Positions 1-6,738 of a stretch of DNA of 10,217 nucleotides are shown here, piece after piece. Both the position numbers and the translations under genes were made by a program. Positions within the stretch are counted from its first letter, which is position 1. Each line of letters opens with the position of its first letter. Under the pieces are notes generated by a model, which saw only the letters and a program-made list of their open reading frames with translations, had not been told where the DNA came from and ran no database searches. The DNA is from Clostridia bacterium (lineage in GTDB: Bacteria > Bacillota > Clostridia > Christensenellales > Aristaeellaceae): assembly GCA_900769875.1 (NCBI GenBank), contig CAAGII010000120.1, forward strand, positions 1-10,217, read 5' to 3'.

Positions 1-182
1 AGGGCGGCGTGCAGCCCCGCACCGCACACAGCCTGAATCCCGTGCCCTTCATTATCTACGACAAAGACGAGAAGCATGAGATGAAGGAAGGCGCGTTCGG
101 GCTTGCGAACGTTGCGCCGACCGTTGCGCAGCTGCTGGGTCTGAAGCCCTATGACTGCTGGGAGCGGTCCATGCTGAAATAA
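1..182 (+). CDS. gpmI: 2,3-bisphosphoglycerate-independent phosphoglycerate mutase, C-terminal end (partial)
   Basis: Only the last 59 codons are present, read in frame from position 3 to a TAA at 180-182. The enzyme interconverts 3- and 2-phosphoglycerate in glycolysis in the cytoplasm, using two Mn2+ ions rather than a phosphohistidine. The visible tail matches the family's C-terminal phosphatase-like domain: AHSLNPVPFIIYD resembles the metal-site His region (H-T/S-xNPVPF) found in iPGMs, and GLANVAPTVAQLLGL resembles the family's closing L-A-x-I-A-P-T-x-L-x-L-L-G-L segment. The ending WERSMLK fits the usual short C-terminus. A terminator follows 11 nt after the stop, so this is the last gene of its transcript. 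The catalytic Ser and most metal ligands lie outside the window, so the call rests on the tail alone, but the motifs are distinctive. Confidence 0.86.
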   Translation, partial: GGVQPRTAHSLNPVPFIIYDKDEKHEMKEGAFGLANVAPTVAQLLGLKPYDCWERSMLK

Positions 183-193
183 TTCTATGAACC

Positions 194-230
194 GCTGTCC
201 TGTGCCGAGGCATGGGACAGCTTTTGTTTT
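194..230 (+). terminator. Rho-independent terminator after gpmI
   Basis: GCTGTCC (194-200) pairs with GGACAGC (215-221). The stem continues inward through TGTGC/GCATG with wobble pairs to a tiny CGAG loop, and is followed by TTTTGTTTT (222-230). It ends the gpmI transcript. Confidence 0.85.
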
Positions 231-243
231 GCGCGGAGCTGAT

Positions 244-275
244 AAAAAAGGACGCCTGCCGTCGCGCAGGCGTCC
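244..275 (-). terminator. Rho-independent terminator of the GH43 gene
   Basis: On the minus strand, GGACGCCTG (275-267) pairs with CAGGCGTCC (258-250), giving a 9-bp GC-rich stem and an 8-nt loop, followed by six U (249-244). It starts 10 nt after the stop of the minus-strand glycoside hydrolase. Together with 194-230 it forms a convergent terminator pair. Confidence 0.9.
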
Positions 276-285
276 GTGAGCGGAA

Positions 286-1677
286 TCAGTCAAAGGCAAT
301 GCTGGCAAGCATCGGTGAACCGTCGCCGGTATAGGTGATGTAAATCGCCTGCTTGCCCTCCGGCAGGGCGATGGGGGAGGCATACGGCTCCCACACATTG
401 GTGTTGTGCAGCTTCATCTGCGCAAGCACTTCGCCGCGGGGCGAGGTGCGCACCTGGAAGCAGCCGCTCGCGTAGCCGCGAACACGGAGCGTCACCTGAT
501 GCACATCATGGAAATCGAAGTATTTGAAGCCGATCACTGTACCGTCGCTGATGCAGGCGATATGGCCGGGAATCTCATCGCCGTCGCGTCCATCCTGCGT
601 GACGCGCGGAGCACCGGGCTCTCCAGCGTACATGGTGCGGCTGGGTGTGTAGAGGTGGCAGGCAATGTAGGCGGGATATTCGCCCTTGCCGGGGAGCGGC
701 CCCATGTTCAGACCGCAGGAGGTGATTTCCACCTGCGGGATGCTGCCATCCTCGAGGATGGTGATCGGCTCGGCGCAGCCCTGACGGCTGTAGGCATGGG
801 CGTTGGTCTGGCGATGGTAGAAGATGAACCATTGTCCGCCGATTTCCACCATGCTGCCGTGGTTGTTGCCGCCGTAGGCCTTGGGCAGGTCGGGCTCGTC
901 GCCCATATGCAGGTCGCAGTTGCTGACCAGCACGCCGCCGTAGCGGAAGCCCTCCACGGGGGACTTGCTCGTCGCGTAGCACAGCTCGTGCATCACCGTG
1001 GATGAGTAGATGAAATAGTAGGTGTCGCCCTTCTTGCGAATGGAGGAGGCCTCGAAGAACGCGTGCCCTTCATAGCCTGTGCCCTCCTCGTACATCACAC
1101 TGGGTACGACGAAGCGGGGCTCCTCGACGATCGTCAGCATATCGGGATCAAGCACGGTGACCATCGCGCCATGACGGGACTTGTCACGGAAGCCCGCAAA
1201 GCCTGTGTACATGTAGGTGCGATCACCCTCGGTCAGCACGCCGGGATCAAACTGGGGCTCGTCGCCCTCGCGCTCGCCGAGCCTTGTGCCGTCCGCGTAA
1301 TGCACATAGCCGAGGAACTCATAGCGGCCCGCGGGCGTGTCGCACACCGCGACGGAGACCACGCAGGCATGATCCAGCACATAGAACAGATAATAGCGTC
1401 CGTCAGGGCCGACGGTCACATCCGGCGCATAGAGGCACATCTTGCCATCCCTGTTCATGGGATCCTCGTTGCGGGGGTAGATCACGCCCTCATAACGCCA
1501 TGAGCCAAGATCGTCCACCGGCGCCGAGTAGCATACATAGTCGCCCATGCAGAATACATAGCCGTTAAACTGGTCATGTGAGCCGTACACATACACACGG
1601 TCGCCGAACACATACGGTTCGCCGTCGGGAATGTACTCCCATGAGGGGAGATAGGGATTCAGACCAAGCGCTTTCAT
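286..1677 (-). CDS. Family 43 glycoside hydrolase (beta-xylosidase/arabinofuranosidase type) with CBM6-like C-terminal domain
   Basis: 463 residues with no signal peptide, so probably cytoplasmic and acting on imported oligosaccharides. Residues about 7-320 carry the five-bladed propeller pattern of GH43. The likely catalytic base is D18 in YIPDGEP, the pKa-modulating Asp is D86 in LYAPDVTV, and the general acid is E209 in AFFEASS. GNNHGS (270-275) is the family's conserved His segment at the active centre. FYLFY- and YHR-like strand motifs repeat as expected for propeller blades. Residues about 340-463 form a beta-rich domain (GFKYFDFHD, ITYTGDGSPMLASIAF) resembling the CBM6 module often fused to GH43. 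The ATG is supported by AGGAAAGGAAG upstream (1687-1697). The gene stands alone with its own promoter and terminator. Substrate (xylo-, arabino- or other oligosaccharide) cannot be decided from sequence; catalytic residue assignments are by family pattern. Confidence 0.9.
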   Translation of the reverse strand: MKALGLNPYLPSWEYIPDGEPYVFGDRVYVYGSHDQFNGYVFCMGDYVCYSAPVDDLGSWRYEGVIYPRNEDPMNRDGKMCLYAPDVTVGPDGRYYLFYVLDHACVVSVAVCDTPAGRYEFLGYVHYADGTRLGEREGDEPQFDPGVLTEGDRTYMYTGFAGFRDKSRHGAMVTVLDPDMLTIVEEPRFVVPSVMYEEGTGYEGHAFFEASSIRKKGDTYYFIYSSTVMHELCYATSKSPVEGFRYGGVLVSNCDLHMGDEPDLPKAYGGNNHGSMVEIGGQWFIFYHRQTNAHAYSRQGCAEPITILEDGSIPQVEITSCGLNMGPLPGKGEYPAYIACHLYTPSRTMYAGEPGAPRVTQDGRDGDEIPGHIACISDGTVIGFKYFDFHDVHQVTLRVRGYASGCFQVRTSPRGEVLAQMKLHNTNVWEPYASPIALPEGKQAIYITYTGDGSPMLASIAFD

Positions 1678-1706
1678 TGCGGTATCTTCCTTTCCTGTGC
1701 GAAGTG

Positions 1707-1721
1707 GGCTGCCGCGCAGCC
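1707..1721 (-). promoter_or_regulatory. Perfect inverted repeat at the GH43 transcript start (operator or 5' hairpin)
   Basis: GGCTGC (1707-1712) and GCAGCC (1716-1721) form a 6-bp perfect inverted repeat with a CGC loop. It begins just downstream of the predicted start site and lies before the ribosome binding site. It could be an operator for a sugar-responsive regulator or an mRNA-stabilising 5' hairpin; sequence alone does not decide. Confidence 0.4.
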
Positions 1722-1731
1722 AGATGGCAAC

Positions 1732-1760
1732 AGTATAGCAGATACGCGCTGCGGTGTACA
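1732..1760 (-). promoter_or_regulatory. Sigma-A promoter of the GH43 gene
   Basis: On the minus strand, a -35-like TGTACA (1760-1755, 4/6 match) is followed by a 17-nt spacer and a -10 TATACT (1737-1732). Transcription would start near 1725, about 48 nt before the ATG. Confidence 0.65.
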
Positions 1761-1797
1761 GGGATGGCGTGAAATTTATCCGCCCCTTGCCCGCATA

Positions 1798-1826
1798 TCG
1801 ACAAACCTCCGGCGCTGTGGTATACT
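1798..1826 (+). promoter_or_regulatory. Sigma-A promoter with extended -10 for queH-amidohydrolase
   Basis: TCGACA (1798-1803, 5/6 match to TTGACA) is followed by a 17-nt spacer and TATACT (1821-1826), preceded by TGG to make an extended -10 (TGn). It drives the plus-strand unit starting at 1857. Overlapping inverted repeats flank the -10: GGCGCTG (1811-1817) with CAGCGCC (1835-1841), and CTGTGG (1815-1820) with CCACAG (1840-1845). These are positioned as an operator would be. Confidence 0.8.
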
Positions 1827-1856
1827 GGCTGTATCAGCGCCACAGGGGGAACGAGT

Positions 1857-2525
1857 ATGAACAGGGTCAATTATCAGAAGGAAATGGAGAGCGTGCTTGC
1901 GCGCCTTGACGGGCATGTGCCGCACCTTTTGCTGCATGTGTGCTGCGCGCCCTGCTCCAGCTATGTGCTGGAATACCTGTCGCAGTTTTTTGAGATCACG
2001 GTGTTCTATTACAATCCCAACATTGAGCCGGAGGCTGAATACAGCTTCCGTGCCGCGGAGGAACGCCGCCTGATCGGGGAGCTGTCGCCCCTTCATCCCA
2101 TCCGCTTCACGGAGGGAAGGTATGAGCCGGAGCTGTTTCATCAGGCGTGCCGCGGTCTGGAAAGAGAACCCGAGGGCGGCGCGCGCTGCACGGAATGCTT
2201 CCGGCTCCGGCTGGAGCGCTCGGCGCAGGCATGCAGGGAGGGTGGATACGATTTCTTTACCACCACGCTGACCATCAGCCCGCTCAAGGATGCTGACCGC
2301 TTGAATGCGATCGGCCGCGAAATGGCGGACAGGTACGGCGTGCGCTGGCTGCCGAGCGATTTCAAGAAGCGCGGCGGCTATGTGCGCTCCGTCGAGCTGT
2401 CGCGGGAGCATGGGCTGTACAGGCAGGATTTCTGCGGGTGCGCGTACTCAAGAGCGGAGAGCCTTGCGCGCAAACAGGCGCTTGCAGGCGATCACCCAAG
2501 CCAAACGGACGGAAAGGATGCGTGA
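1857..2525 (+). CDS. queH: Epoxyqueuosine reductase QueH
   Basis: 222 residues, soluble. QueH (formerly DUF208) reduces epoxyqueuosine to queuosine at position 34 of GUN-anticodon tRNAs, the last step of queuosine synthesis. It is the non-homologous replacement of cobalamin-dependent QueG. The family's cysteine sets are all visible: HVCCAPCSS (C29, C30, C33), RCTECF (C111, C114) and DFCGC (C193, C195). These serve the 4Fe-4S cluster and the extra iron site described for the family. YNPNIEP (51-57) and TTTLTISPLKD (135-145) are further hallmark segments. Length is typical (about 180-220). The ATG at 1857 follows AGGGGG (1844-1849). The last ~20 residues (AGDHPSQTDGKDA) are a hydrophilic tail. 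The amidohydrolase start follows 2 nt after the stop, so the two are almost certainly co-transcribed. Confidence 0.95.
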   Translation: MNRVNYQKEMESVLARLDGHVPHLLLHVCCAPCSSYVLEYLSQFFEITVFYYNPNIEPEAEYSFRAAEERRLIGELSPLHPIRFTEGRYEPELFHQACRGLEREPEGGARCTECFRLRLERSAQACREGGYDFFTTTLTISPLKDADRLNAIGREMADRYGVRWLPSDFKKRGGYVRSVELSREHGLYRQDFCGCAYSRAESLARKQALAGDHPSQTDGKDA

Positions 2526-2527
2526 TA

Positions 2528-4135
2528 ATGGAACAGGTGTTTTTTCACGGCCTCATCTGCACCATGGATTCCGAACAGCCCATGGCGCAGGCGGTGCTCA
2601 TCCGCGACGGCCGCTTTGCCTGGGTGGGCACGGATGAGGAGGTGCTTGCGATGGCTGCTCCTGGCGCTCTCCTGCATGACCTGCAGGGCGCGGCGGCATA
2701 TCCGGGCCTCATCGACTCGCATCTTCATATCCTGAATCACGCCATGGCCTCAAGAGAGCTGGAGCTGAACGGTATGCGTACACGCGGTGGGGCGCTGGAA
2801 GCGATTGCGGAGCGCGTGTCATCGCTTGCCGAAGGCGCCGCGCTGGATGGGAGAGGCTTCAACGAGGATTTGTGGGATGATCCCCGCCTGCCGATGCGCC
2901 GGGAGCTGGACGTTATCGCGCCTCGCACCCCCGTGCGTCTGACGCGCATCTGCGGGCATCTTGTCATCGCGAACACCTGCGCCATGCAGCAATCTGGCGT
3001 TACAGCAAGCACGGCAGCGCCGGAGGGCGGTATGCTGGATTACGAGCGCGGTATCTTCGCGGAGACGGCCATCGGCCTTCTGTATCCGTCCGATCAGGAC
3101 GCGGGCGTGGCGAGCTGCATGGAGCTGCTGGAGGCGGGCATGAACATGGCGGCGGACGCCGGGCTGACAGCGATCTTTACCGACGATTTCGGTACCGGCG
3201 GCTACACCATGGCGACGGTGACAGAGGCGTACCGCACGCTGGAGGCGCAGGGACGGATGCCCGTGCGCGTGGTGCAGCAGTGCGCCATGCCCACGGACGA
3301 GAGCTTGAAGGCGTTTCTTCATGAGGGCTATCACTATCTTTACGGTTCGGATATGTATCGCCTTGGGGCGCGCAAGCTGTATGCCGACGGATCGCTCGGC
3401 GCACGGACGGCGTGGCTGTCCGAACCCTATGCCGACCGGCCAGAGACATGCGGCGTGCCGACCTATACGCAGCAGGAGCTGAACCGTCTTGCGGAGGAAG
3501 CACACCGCGCGGGGCTGCCCGTCATCGTGCATGCCATTGGCGACGCTGCGGTAAGCAGCGTGCTTGATGCCATCGGGTATGCGAGGCGCGCGCTTCCCGG
3601 CACGGAAAAGCTGCCGGACGGGATTGTGCATTGCCAGATCACGACCCCGGAGCTTCTCAAGCGCATTGCCCGGGAGCATGTGTGCGTATACGCGCAGCCC
3701 GTGTTTGCGGAATACGATCTGCACATTTGCCGCGACCGTGTGGGCGCGTGGAGGGAAGAAAGCAGCTACGCATGGGCGACGCTGCTGCGCAGCGGCGTGT
3801 GCGTTTCGTCCGGAAGCGATTGCCCGGTTGAGCCGCTGTCTCCGGTGAAGAACATCTACTGCGCGGTTGCGCGCAGGGACTTTGACCATCAACCGCCTGA
3901 GGGCTGGCTGCCGTCCGAGCGCCTGACGCTGCAGGAGGCGCTCCGCTGTCATACGGTGGAGGCTGCGCGCGCCGCGTCGCTGGAGGATCGTCTGGGACGG
4001 ATCAAGGCGGGCTATCTGGCCGACATGACCGTGTTCCCTAAGCCGCTTGGAGACGTCCCGGTGGATGAGCTGCCCGACCAGAAACCGCTGATGACGGTGC
4101 TTGGCGGACGTGTCCGTGCCTGCCCCGCGCGCTGA
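2528..4135 (+). CDS. YtcJ-type metal-dependent amidohydrolase (Amidohydro_3 family)
   Basis: 535 residues from the ATG at 2528, chosen because AAAGGA (2513-2518) lies 9 nt upstream. An in-frame GTG at 2438 would overlap queH and lacks such a site. The TIM-barrel amidohydrolase metal ligands are present in order: H65 and H67 in GLIDSHLH, K283 in KLYADGSLGA (bridging Lys), H335 in VHAIGDAA, H368 in VHCQ, and D431 in SSGSDCPVEP. The flanking N-terminal (AVLIRDGRFAWVG) and C-terminal (AGYLADMTVF) strands make the usual urease-type beta-sandwich. The family hydrolyses amide or C-N bonds in diverse small molecules; this one's substrate is unknown. No signal peptide, so cytoplasmic. Translational coupling to queH is likely (2-nt gap). 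No hairpin terminator is visible after the stop, so transcripts may run on toward the tRNA gene. Confidence 0.9.
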   Translation: MEQVFFHGLICTMDSEQPMAQAVLIRDGRFAWVGTDEEVLAMAAPGALLHDLQGAAAYPGLIDSHLHILNHAMASRELELNGMRTRGGALEAIAERVSSLAEGAALDGRGFNEDLWDDPRLPMRRELDVIAPRTPVRLTRICGHLVIANTCAMQQSGVTASTAAPEGGMLDYERGIFAETAIGLLYPSDQDAGVASCMELLEAGMNMAADAGLTAIFTDDFGTGGYTMATVTEAYRTLEAQGRMPVRVVQQCAMPTDESLKAFLHEGYHYLYGSDMYRLGARKLYADGSLGARTAWLSEPYADRPETCGVPTYTQQELNRLAEEAHRAGLPVIVHAIGDAAVSSVLDAIGYARRALPGTEKLPDGIVHCQITTPELLKRIAREHVCVYAQPVFAEYDLHICRDRVGAWREESSYAWATLLRSGVCVSSGSDCPVEPLSPVKNIYCAVARRDFDHQPPEGWLPSERLTLQEALRCHTVEAARAASLEDRLGRIKAGYLADMTVFPKPLGDVPVDELPDQKPLMTVLGGRVRACPAR

Positions 4136-4180
4136 TTTCCTCATAGATTGAAAAAAGTGCAAAATTCTCTGCCGCAGTGC

Positions 4181-4209
4181 TTGACAAATCTGGAAGGACA
4201 GGCTATAAT
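4181..4209 (+). promoter_or_regulatory. Perfect consensus sigma-A promoter for tRNA-Leu
   Basis: TTGACA (4181-4186), a 17-nt spacer and TATAAT (4204-4209) match all 12 consensus bases, as expected for a stable-RNA gene. Start is expected near 4216, about 14 nt before the mature tRNA 5' end. Confidence 0.95.
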
Positions 4210-4229
4210 AAGTCCTGCTGTTACTGCAT

Positions 4230-4311
4230 GCGGCTGTGGCGGAATCGGCATACGCGCACGTTTGAGGGGCGTGTCCAGCAATGGGTTCGGGTTCAAGTCC
4301 CGTCGGCCGCA
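4230..4311 (+). tRNA. tRNA-Leu, anticodon GAG
   Basis: The cloverleaf folds by hand. Acceptor stem: GCGGCTG (4230-4236) with CGGCCGC (4304-4310), one G-U pair. D stem: GCG/CGC (4239-4241 with 4253-4255), loop containing GG. Anticodon stem: CACGT/GCGTG (4257-4261 with 4269-4273) with loop TTGAGGG, so the anticodon is GAG (4264-4266), reading CUC and CUU. The long variable arm (TCCA/TGGG around GCAA) marks a class II tRNA, as expected for Leu. The T loop is TTCAAGT (4292-4298). The outermost T-stem position appears to be a T-T mismatch (4287/4303). The discriminator is A4311. The next bases are CAT, so CCA is not encoded and must be added after transcription. Confidence 0.96.
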
Positions 4312-4319
4312 CATCTGAT

Positions 4320-4347
4320 CCCCCCGGATGATCTCCGGGGGTTTTTT
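4320..4347 (+). terminator. Rho-independent terminator between tRNA-Leu and the transporter
   Basis: CCCCCGGA (4321-4328) pairs with TCCGGGGG (4334-4341), loop TGATC, followed by six T (4342-4347). It starts 9 nt after the tRNA. It ends tRNA transcription but also sits in the leader of the next gene, so leakage through it could feed the transporter. Confidence 0.92.
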
Positions 4348-4351
4348 ATGC

Positions 4352-4382
4352 CTGCATGGCGTGATGGATTCTGCCCATGCGG
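4352..4382 (+). promoter_or_regulatory. Second hairpin in the transporter leader
   Basis: CTGCATGG (4352-4359) can pair with CCATGCGG (4375-4382), including one G-U pair, around a 15-nt loop. It ends 7 nt before the transporter's Shine-Dalgarno sequence (4390-4394), so it might limit or stabilise translation. It has no U-tract and is not a terminator. Confidence 0.3.
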
Positions 4383-4402
4383 AGATCGTGGAGGTCGCGA
4401 AC

Positions 4403-5758
4403 ATGAAACGTGAACAGCTTGGCAGCCGCCTGGGCTTCATCCTGATCAGCGCCGGGTGCGCCATCGGCATCGGCAATGTGTGGAAGTTTCCCTATCTGGT
4501 CGGTCAGAACGGCGGCGGTCTTTTCGTCCTGATCTATCTTGTGTTCCTGATTGCGCTTGGCGTGCCGGTGCTGACCATGGAGTTTGCCATGGGTCGCGCC
4601 GCGAAGCGCAGCGTATGCAGCATTTATCAGCCGCTGGAACCGAAGGGCTCCAAATGGCATTGGCATGGCGGCGTCGCGCTTGTCGGCAATGTCATCCTGA
4701 TGATGTTCTATACCTCTGTATCCGCGTGGATGTTCCAATATTTCGTCCGCTGTGCGGGCGGCGCGTTTGAGGGGCTTGACCCGCAGGGCGTCGCGGATGC
4801 CTTTGACAGCATGCTTGCCGATCCTGTGGGCATGACGGTGTCCGTGGCGGTTGTGGTCGCGCTTGGCTTCTTCGTGTGCTCGCTGGGGCTTCGCAACGGT
4901 CTGGAGCGCGTATCGAAGGTGATGATGTCCGCATTGCTGCTCATCATGCTGGTGTTGACTGTGCATAGCGTGACCTTGCCCGGCGCGAGGGAGGGCGTAG
5001 CCTTCTATCTGCTGCCCAATCCCGCGCAGATGCGCGACAAGAGCCTGCTGGACGTCGTGGTGGCGGCCATGAATCAGGCGTTCTTCACCCTGAGCGTCGG
5101 CATGGGCAGCATGGCGGTGTTCGGCAGCTATATCGGCCGCGAACGCAGCCTGCTGGGCGAGGCTGTGAACGTGGCCGCGCTGGATACGTTTGTGGCGGTT
5201 GTATCCGGATTGATCATCTTCCCGGCATGCTTTGCGTATGGCGTGGCGCCCGATCAGGGTCCGAAGCTGATTTTCGTGACGCTGCCCAACATCTTCAACC
5301 ATATGAGCGGCGGTCGCCTCTGGGGCAGTCTGTTCTTTGTGTTCATGAGCTTCGCCGCTTTCTCCACGGTCATCGGCGTGCTGGAAACCCTGATTGCCGG
5401 ACTGATGGAGCTGACCGGCTGGTCGCGCCGCAAAACCTGCCTGATCGGCGGCGCGGGTTTGTTCCTGCTGTCGCTTCCCTGTGCGCTGGGGTTCAGTATA
5501 CTGTCCGGTGTGCAGCCGATGGGTGAGGGAAGCACCATCATGGACGTGGAGGACTTTGCGGTCAGCAATCTCATCCTGCCCATCGGTTCATTGCTGTTCG
5601 TGCTGTTCTGCACCTGCCGGTATGGCTGGGGCTGGGACAGGTTCATGCAGGAGGCCAATCAGGGCAAGGGACTCAAGGTCAGGACGTGGATGCGTCCGTA
5701 TCTGACATGGGTGCTTCCCGTGGCCATTCTTGTCATCATCGTGCTTGGCCTGCGCTGA
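4403..5758 (+). CDS. Sodium-dependent amino-acid transporter, NSS (SNF) family
   Basis: 451 residues from the ATG at 4403, chosen because GGAGG (4390-4394) lies 8 nt upstream. An in-frame ATG at 4328 falls inside the terminator stem and is unlikely. Neurotransmitter:sodium symporters of the LeuT fold import amino acids with Na+ across the cytoplasmic membrane. Helix 1 carries the signature GCAIGIGNVWKFPY (18-31) followed by NGGG (36-39). The unwound helix 6 region reads FFTLSVGMG (227-235), then GSY. Helix 8 has AAFSTVIGVLE (318-328), where S321 and T322 are placed for the Na2 site. The length and the ending in one final hydrophobic helix (about 433-449) suggest 11 helices, as in the bacterial Tyt1/MhsT branch, rather than 12. 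Substrate is not determined; aromatic or branched amino acids are typical of this branch. No promoter is visible between the upstream terminator and the gene. Confidence 0.93.
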   Translation: MKREQLGSRLGFILISAGCAIGIGNVWKFPYLVGQNGGGLFVLIYLVFLIALGVPVLTMEFAMGRAAKRSVCSIYQPLEPKGSKWHWHGGVALVGNVILMMFYTSVSAWMFQYFVRCAGGAFEGLDPQGVADAFDSMLADPVGMTVSVAVVVALGFFVCSLGLRNGLERVSKVMMSALLLIMLVLTVHSVTLPGAREGVAFYLLPNPAQMRDKSLLDVVVAAMNQAFFTLSVGMGSMAVFGSYIGRERSLLGEAVNVAALDTFVAVVSGLIIFPACFAYGVAPDQGPKLIFVTLPNIFNHMSGGRLWGSLFFVFMSFAAFSTVIGVLETLIAGLMELTGWSRRKTCLIGGAGLFLLSLPCALGFSILSGVQPMGEGSTIMDVEDFAVSNLILPIGSLLFVLFCTCRYGWGWDRFMQEANQGKGLKVRTWMRPYLTWVLPVAILVIIVLGLR

Positions 5759-5774
5759 GCGCCATCTGTCACTC

Positions 5775-5806
5775 TGCGGCAGCGTCGGAAACGGCTGCCG
5801 CATTTT
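5775..5806 (+). terminator. Rho-independent terminator of the NSS transporter gene
   Basis: TGCGGCAGC (5775-5783) pairs with GCTGCCGCA (5794-5802), a perfect 9-bp stem with a 10-nt loop, followed by TTTT (5803-5806). It lies 16 nt after the transporter stop. Confidence 0.85.
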
Positions 5807-5902
5807 ATGTACCGTTTTCCAGATCCGGGATGAAATGCCGGTACGCGCGCGTTGGATGGATGGAGGCACCGCTTCCAATAAAACCCGTGGGAGGAAGCTA
5901 CC

Positions 5903-6175
5903 ATGCTGCAAACCATTAAACGCGGTTTCATCCGACTGCTGGGAATGCTGGCTGCCGGACTGATGATCCTGATCGCCTTAAACGGAGCGTATGCCGATGC
6001 TGCGGATCAGCCTCGGCCGTCCGCCACCCAGTCCCGCTGCGCGTCGCAGCTGCATGAAACGCCTGCCTCCGGCGATCCCGGCAGACAGGCGTTTCCTGAT
6101 GGCGTATGTTATTTGGGGGAATGCGCGATTGACCAGTCCTCACGGGTGACCGCGTACAGCTCCACATCGGAGTAA
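5903..6175 (+). CDS. Small ORF with signal peptide; unknown function (possibly a remnant)
   Basis: 90 codons; I do not recognise the product. In its favour, GGAGG (5890-5894) sits 8 nt before the ATG and the first ~33 residues look like a signal peptide: basic MLQTIKRGFIR, a hydrophobic core LLGMLAAGLMILIAL, and an AYADA cleavage-like end. The rest is polar with four Cys and resembles nothing I know. Against it, the ORF reads straight through a 10-bp hairpin (6056-6095) that serves as terminator of the opposite-strand acetyltransferase, and its last 67 bases overlap that gene's 3' end. A TGA in another frame (6055-6057) lies exactly before the hairpin, so a 1-nt frameshift in an originally shorter gene is possible. 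I see only a weak candidate promoter upstream. It could be a genuine small exported peptide, a decayed gene start, or non-coding. Confidence 0.4.
   Translation: MLQTIKRGFIRLLGMLAAGLMILIALNGAYADAADQPRPSATQSRCASQLHETPASGDPGRQAFPDGVCYLGECAIDQSSRVTAYSSTSE
6056..6095 (-). terminator. Hairpin terminator of the acetyltransferase transcript, possibly bidirectional
   Basis: GAAACGCCTG (6056-6065) and CAGGCGTTTC (6086-6095) form a perfect 10-bp stem with a 20-nt loop. It lies 13 nt beyond the acetyltransferase stop. The GAAA/TTTC ends at the stem base give a short U-run in either direction, so it may also stop plus-strand transcription. The U-run is short, so strength is uncertain. Confidence 0.65.
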
Positions 6176-6738
6176 TGACCTTTGTTGAATACGCGGGCGC
6201 GGAGCGTTCCCTCGTGGCGCATGCCGCACTTGCTCATCACGCGCCCGCTGGCGGGATTGTCGCACTCGTGCATGGCCTCCACGCGATGCACGCGCAGTTC
6301 GCGGAAGGCAAAATCAATCACCGCCGACAGCGCTTCGGTGGTCAGACCCTTACCCCAGTGCTCGCGCGCAAGGCTGTAGCCGACCTCGACGATGCTGTTG
6401 TCCTGATCGTAGCTCATGAAGCCGATGGTGCCGATCACGCGCTTTGTCTCCCGCAGCACCATGCAGTAGCTCGACGGCGTGCCTTCATGATACTGGCGGA
6501 TGATGAAGCGCAGGTACGCCCGCGTATCCATGATGGAGCGGTGCGCCTCCCACAGCACATGGCGCGCAACCTCCGGGTCGCGGGAATAGGCGTAGATATC
6601 CGCCGCATCGCGCATGGTCATTTTGCGCAGCGTCAGCCGGGGCGTGCTCAGTGCCGGCAGACTGGAAAACAGCTCGGACACAGACAGCGGATCGGCGTGG
6701 CGCGCCGGACCTCTGAAAAACCGCCGCCCCTCGCTCAT
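6109..6738 (-). CDS. GNAT-family N-acetyltransferase, RimJ/RimL type
   Basis: 209 residues from the ATG at 6736-6738. The frame stays open further upstream to 6873, but that stretch is non-homologous-looking intergenic sequence, and AGGG lies 8 nt before the chosen ATG. The protein would transfer an acetyl group from acetyl-CoA to an amine. RimJ/RimL relatives modify ribosomal protein N-termini, and others modify antibiotics or small amines. After a 30-residue polar N-terminus the domain opens with the typical LSTPRLTLRKMTMRDAADIYAY (start about residue 30). VEVGYSLAREHWGKGLTTEA (117-136) is motif A with the acetyl-CoA pyrophosphate-binding loop, and NPASGRVMSKCGMRHEG (161-177) is motif B. 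Cytoplasmic. It lies downstream of the Nudix gene on the same strand and its start overlaps the stop of a short upstream ORF (ATGA). Substrate unknown. Confidence 0.9.
   Translation of the reverse strand: MSEGRRFFRGPARHADPLSVSELFSSLPALSTPRLTLRKMTMRDAADIYAYSRDPEVARHVLWEAHRSIMDTRAYLRFIIRQYHEGTPSSYCMVLRETKRVIGTIGFMSYDQDNSIVEVGYSLAREHWGKGLTTEALSAVIDFAFRELRVHRVEAMHECDNPASGRVMSKCGMRHEGTLRARVFNKGHYSDVELYAVTREDWSIAHSPK

Noticed and set aside
2819..4312. 497-codon open frame on the minus strand opposite the amidohydrolase and across the tRNA
   Set aside because: It spans a tRNA gene and its promoter on the other strand, has no ribosome binding site or recognisable domain, and has the Arg/His/Ala-rich composition of a shadow frame.
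4328..4402. Upstream in-frame ATG giving a 25-residue longer transporter
   Set aside because: The ATG is inside the terminator stem and lacks a ribosome binding site; the extension has no family similarity, while the ATG at 4403 has GGAGG at the right distance.
4346..5302. 318-codon minus-strand frame opposite the transporter
   Set aside because: Extremely His/Gln/Asp-rich translation typical of the antisense of hydrophobic codons; no start signals.
5809..5844. Inverted repeat GTACCG/CGGTAC downstream of the transporter terminator
   Set aside because: Six base pairs separated by 24 nt with no supporting inner pairing or nearby function; easily chance.
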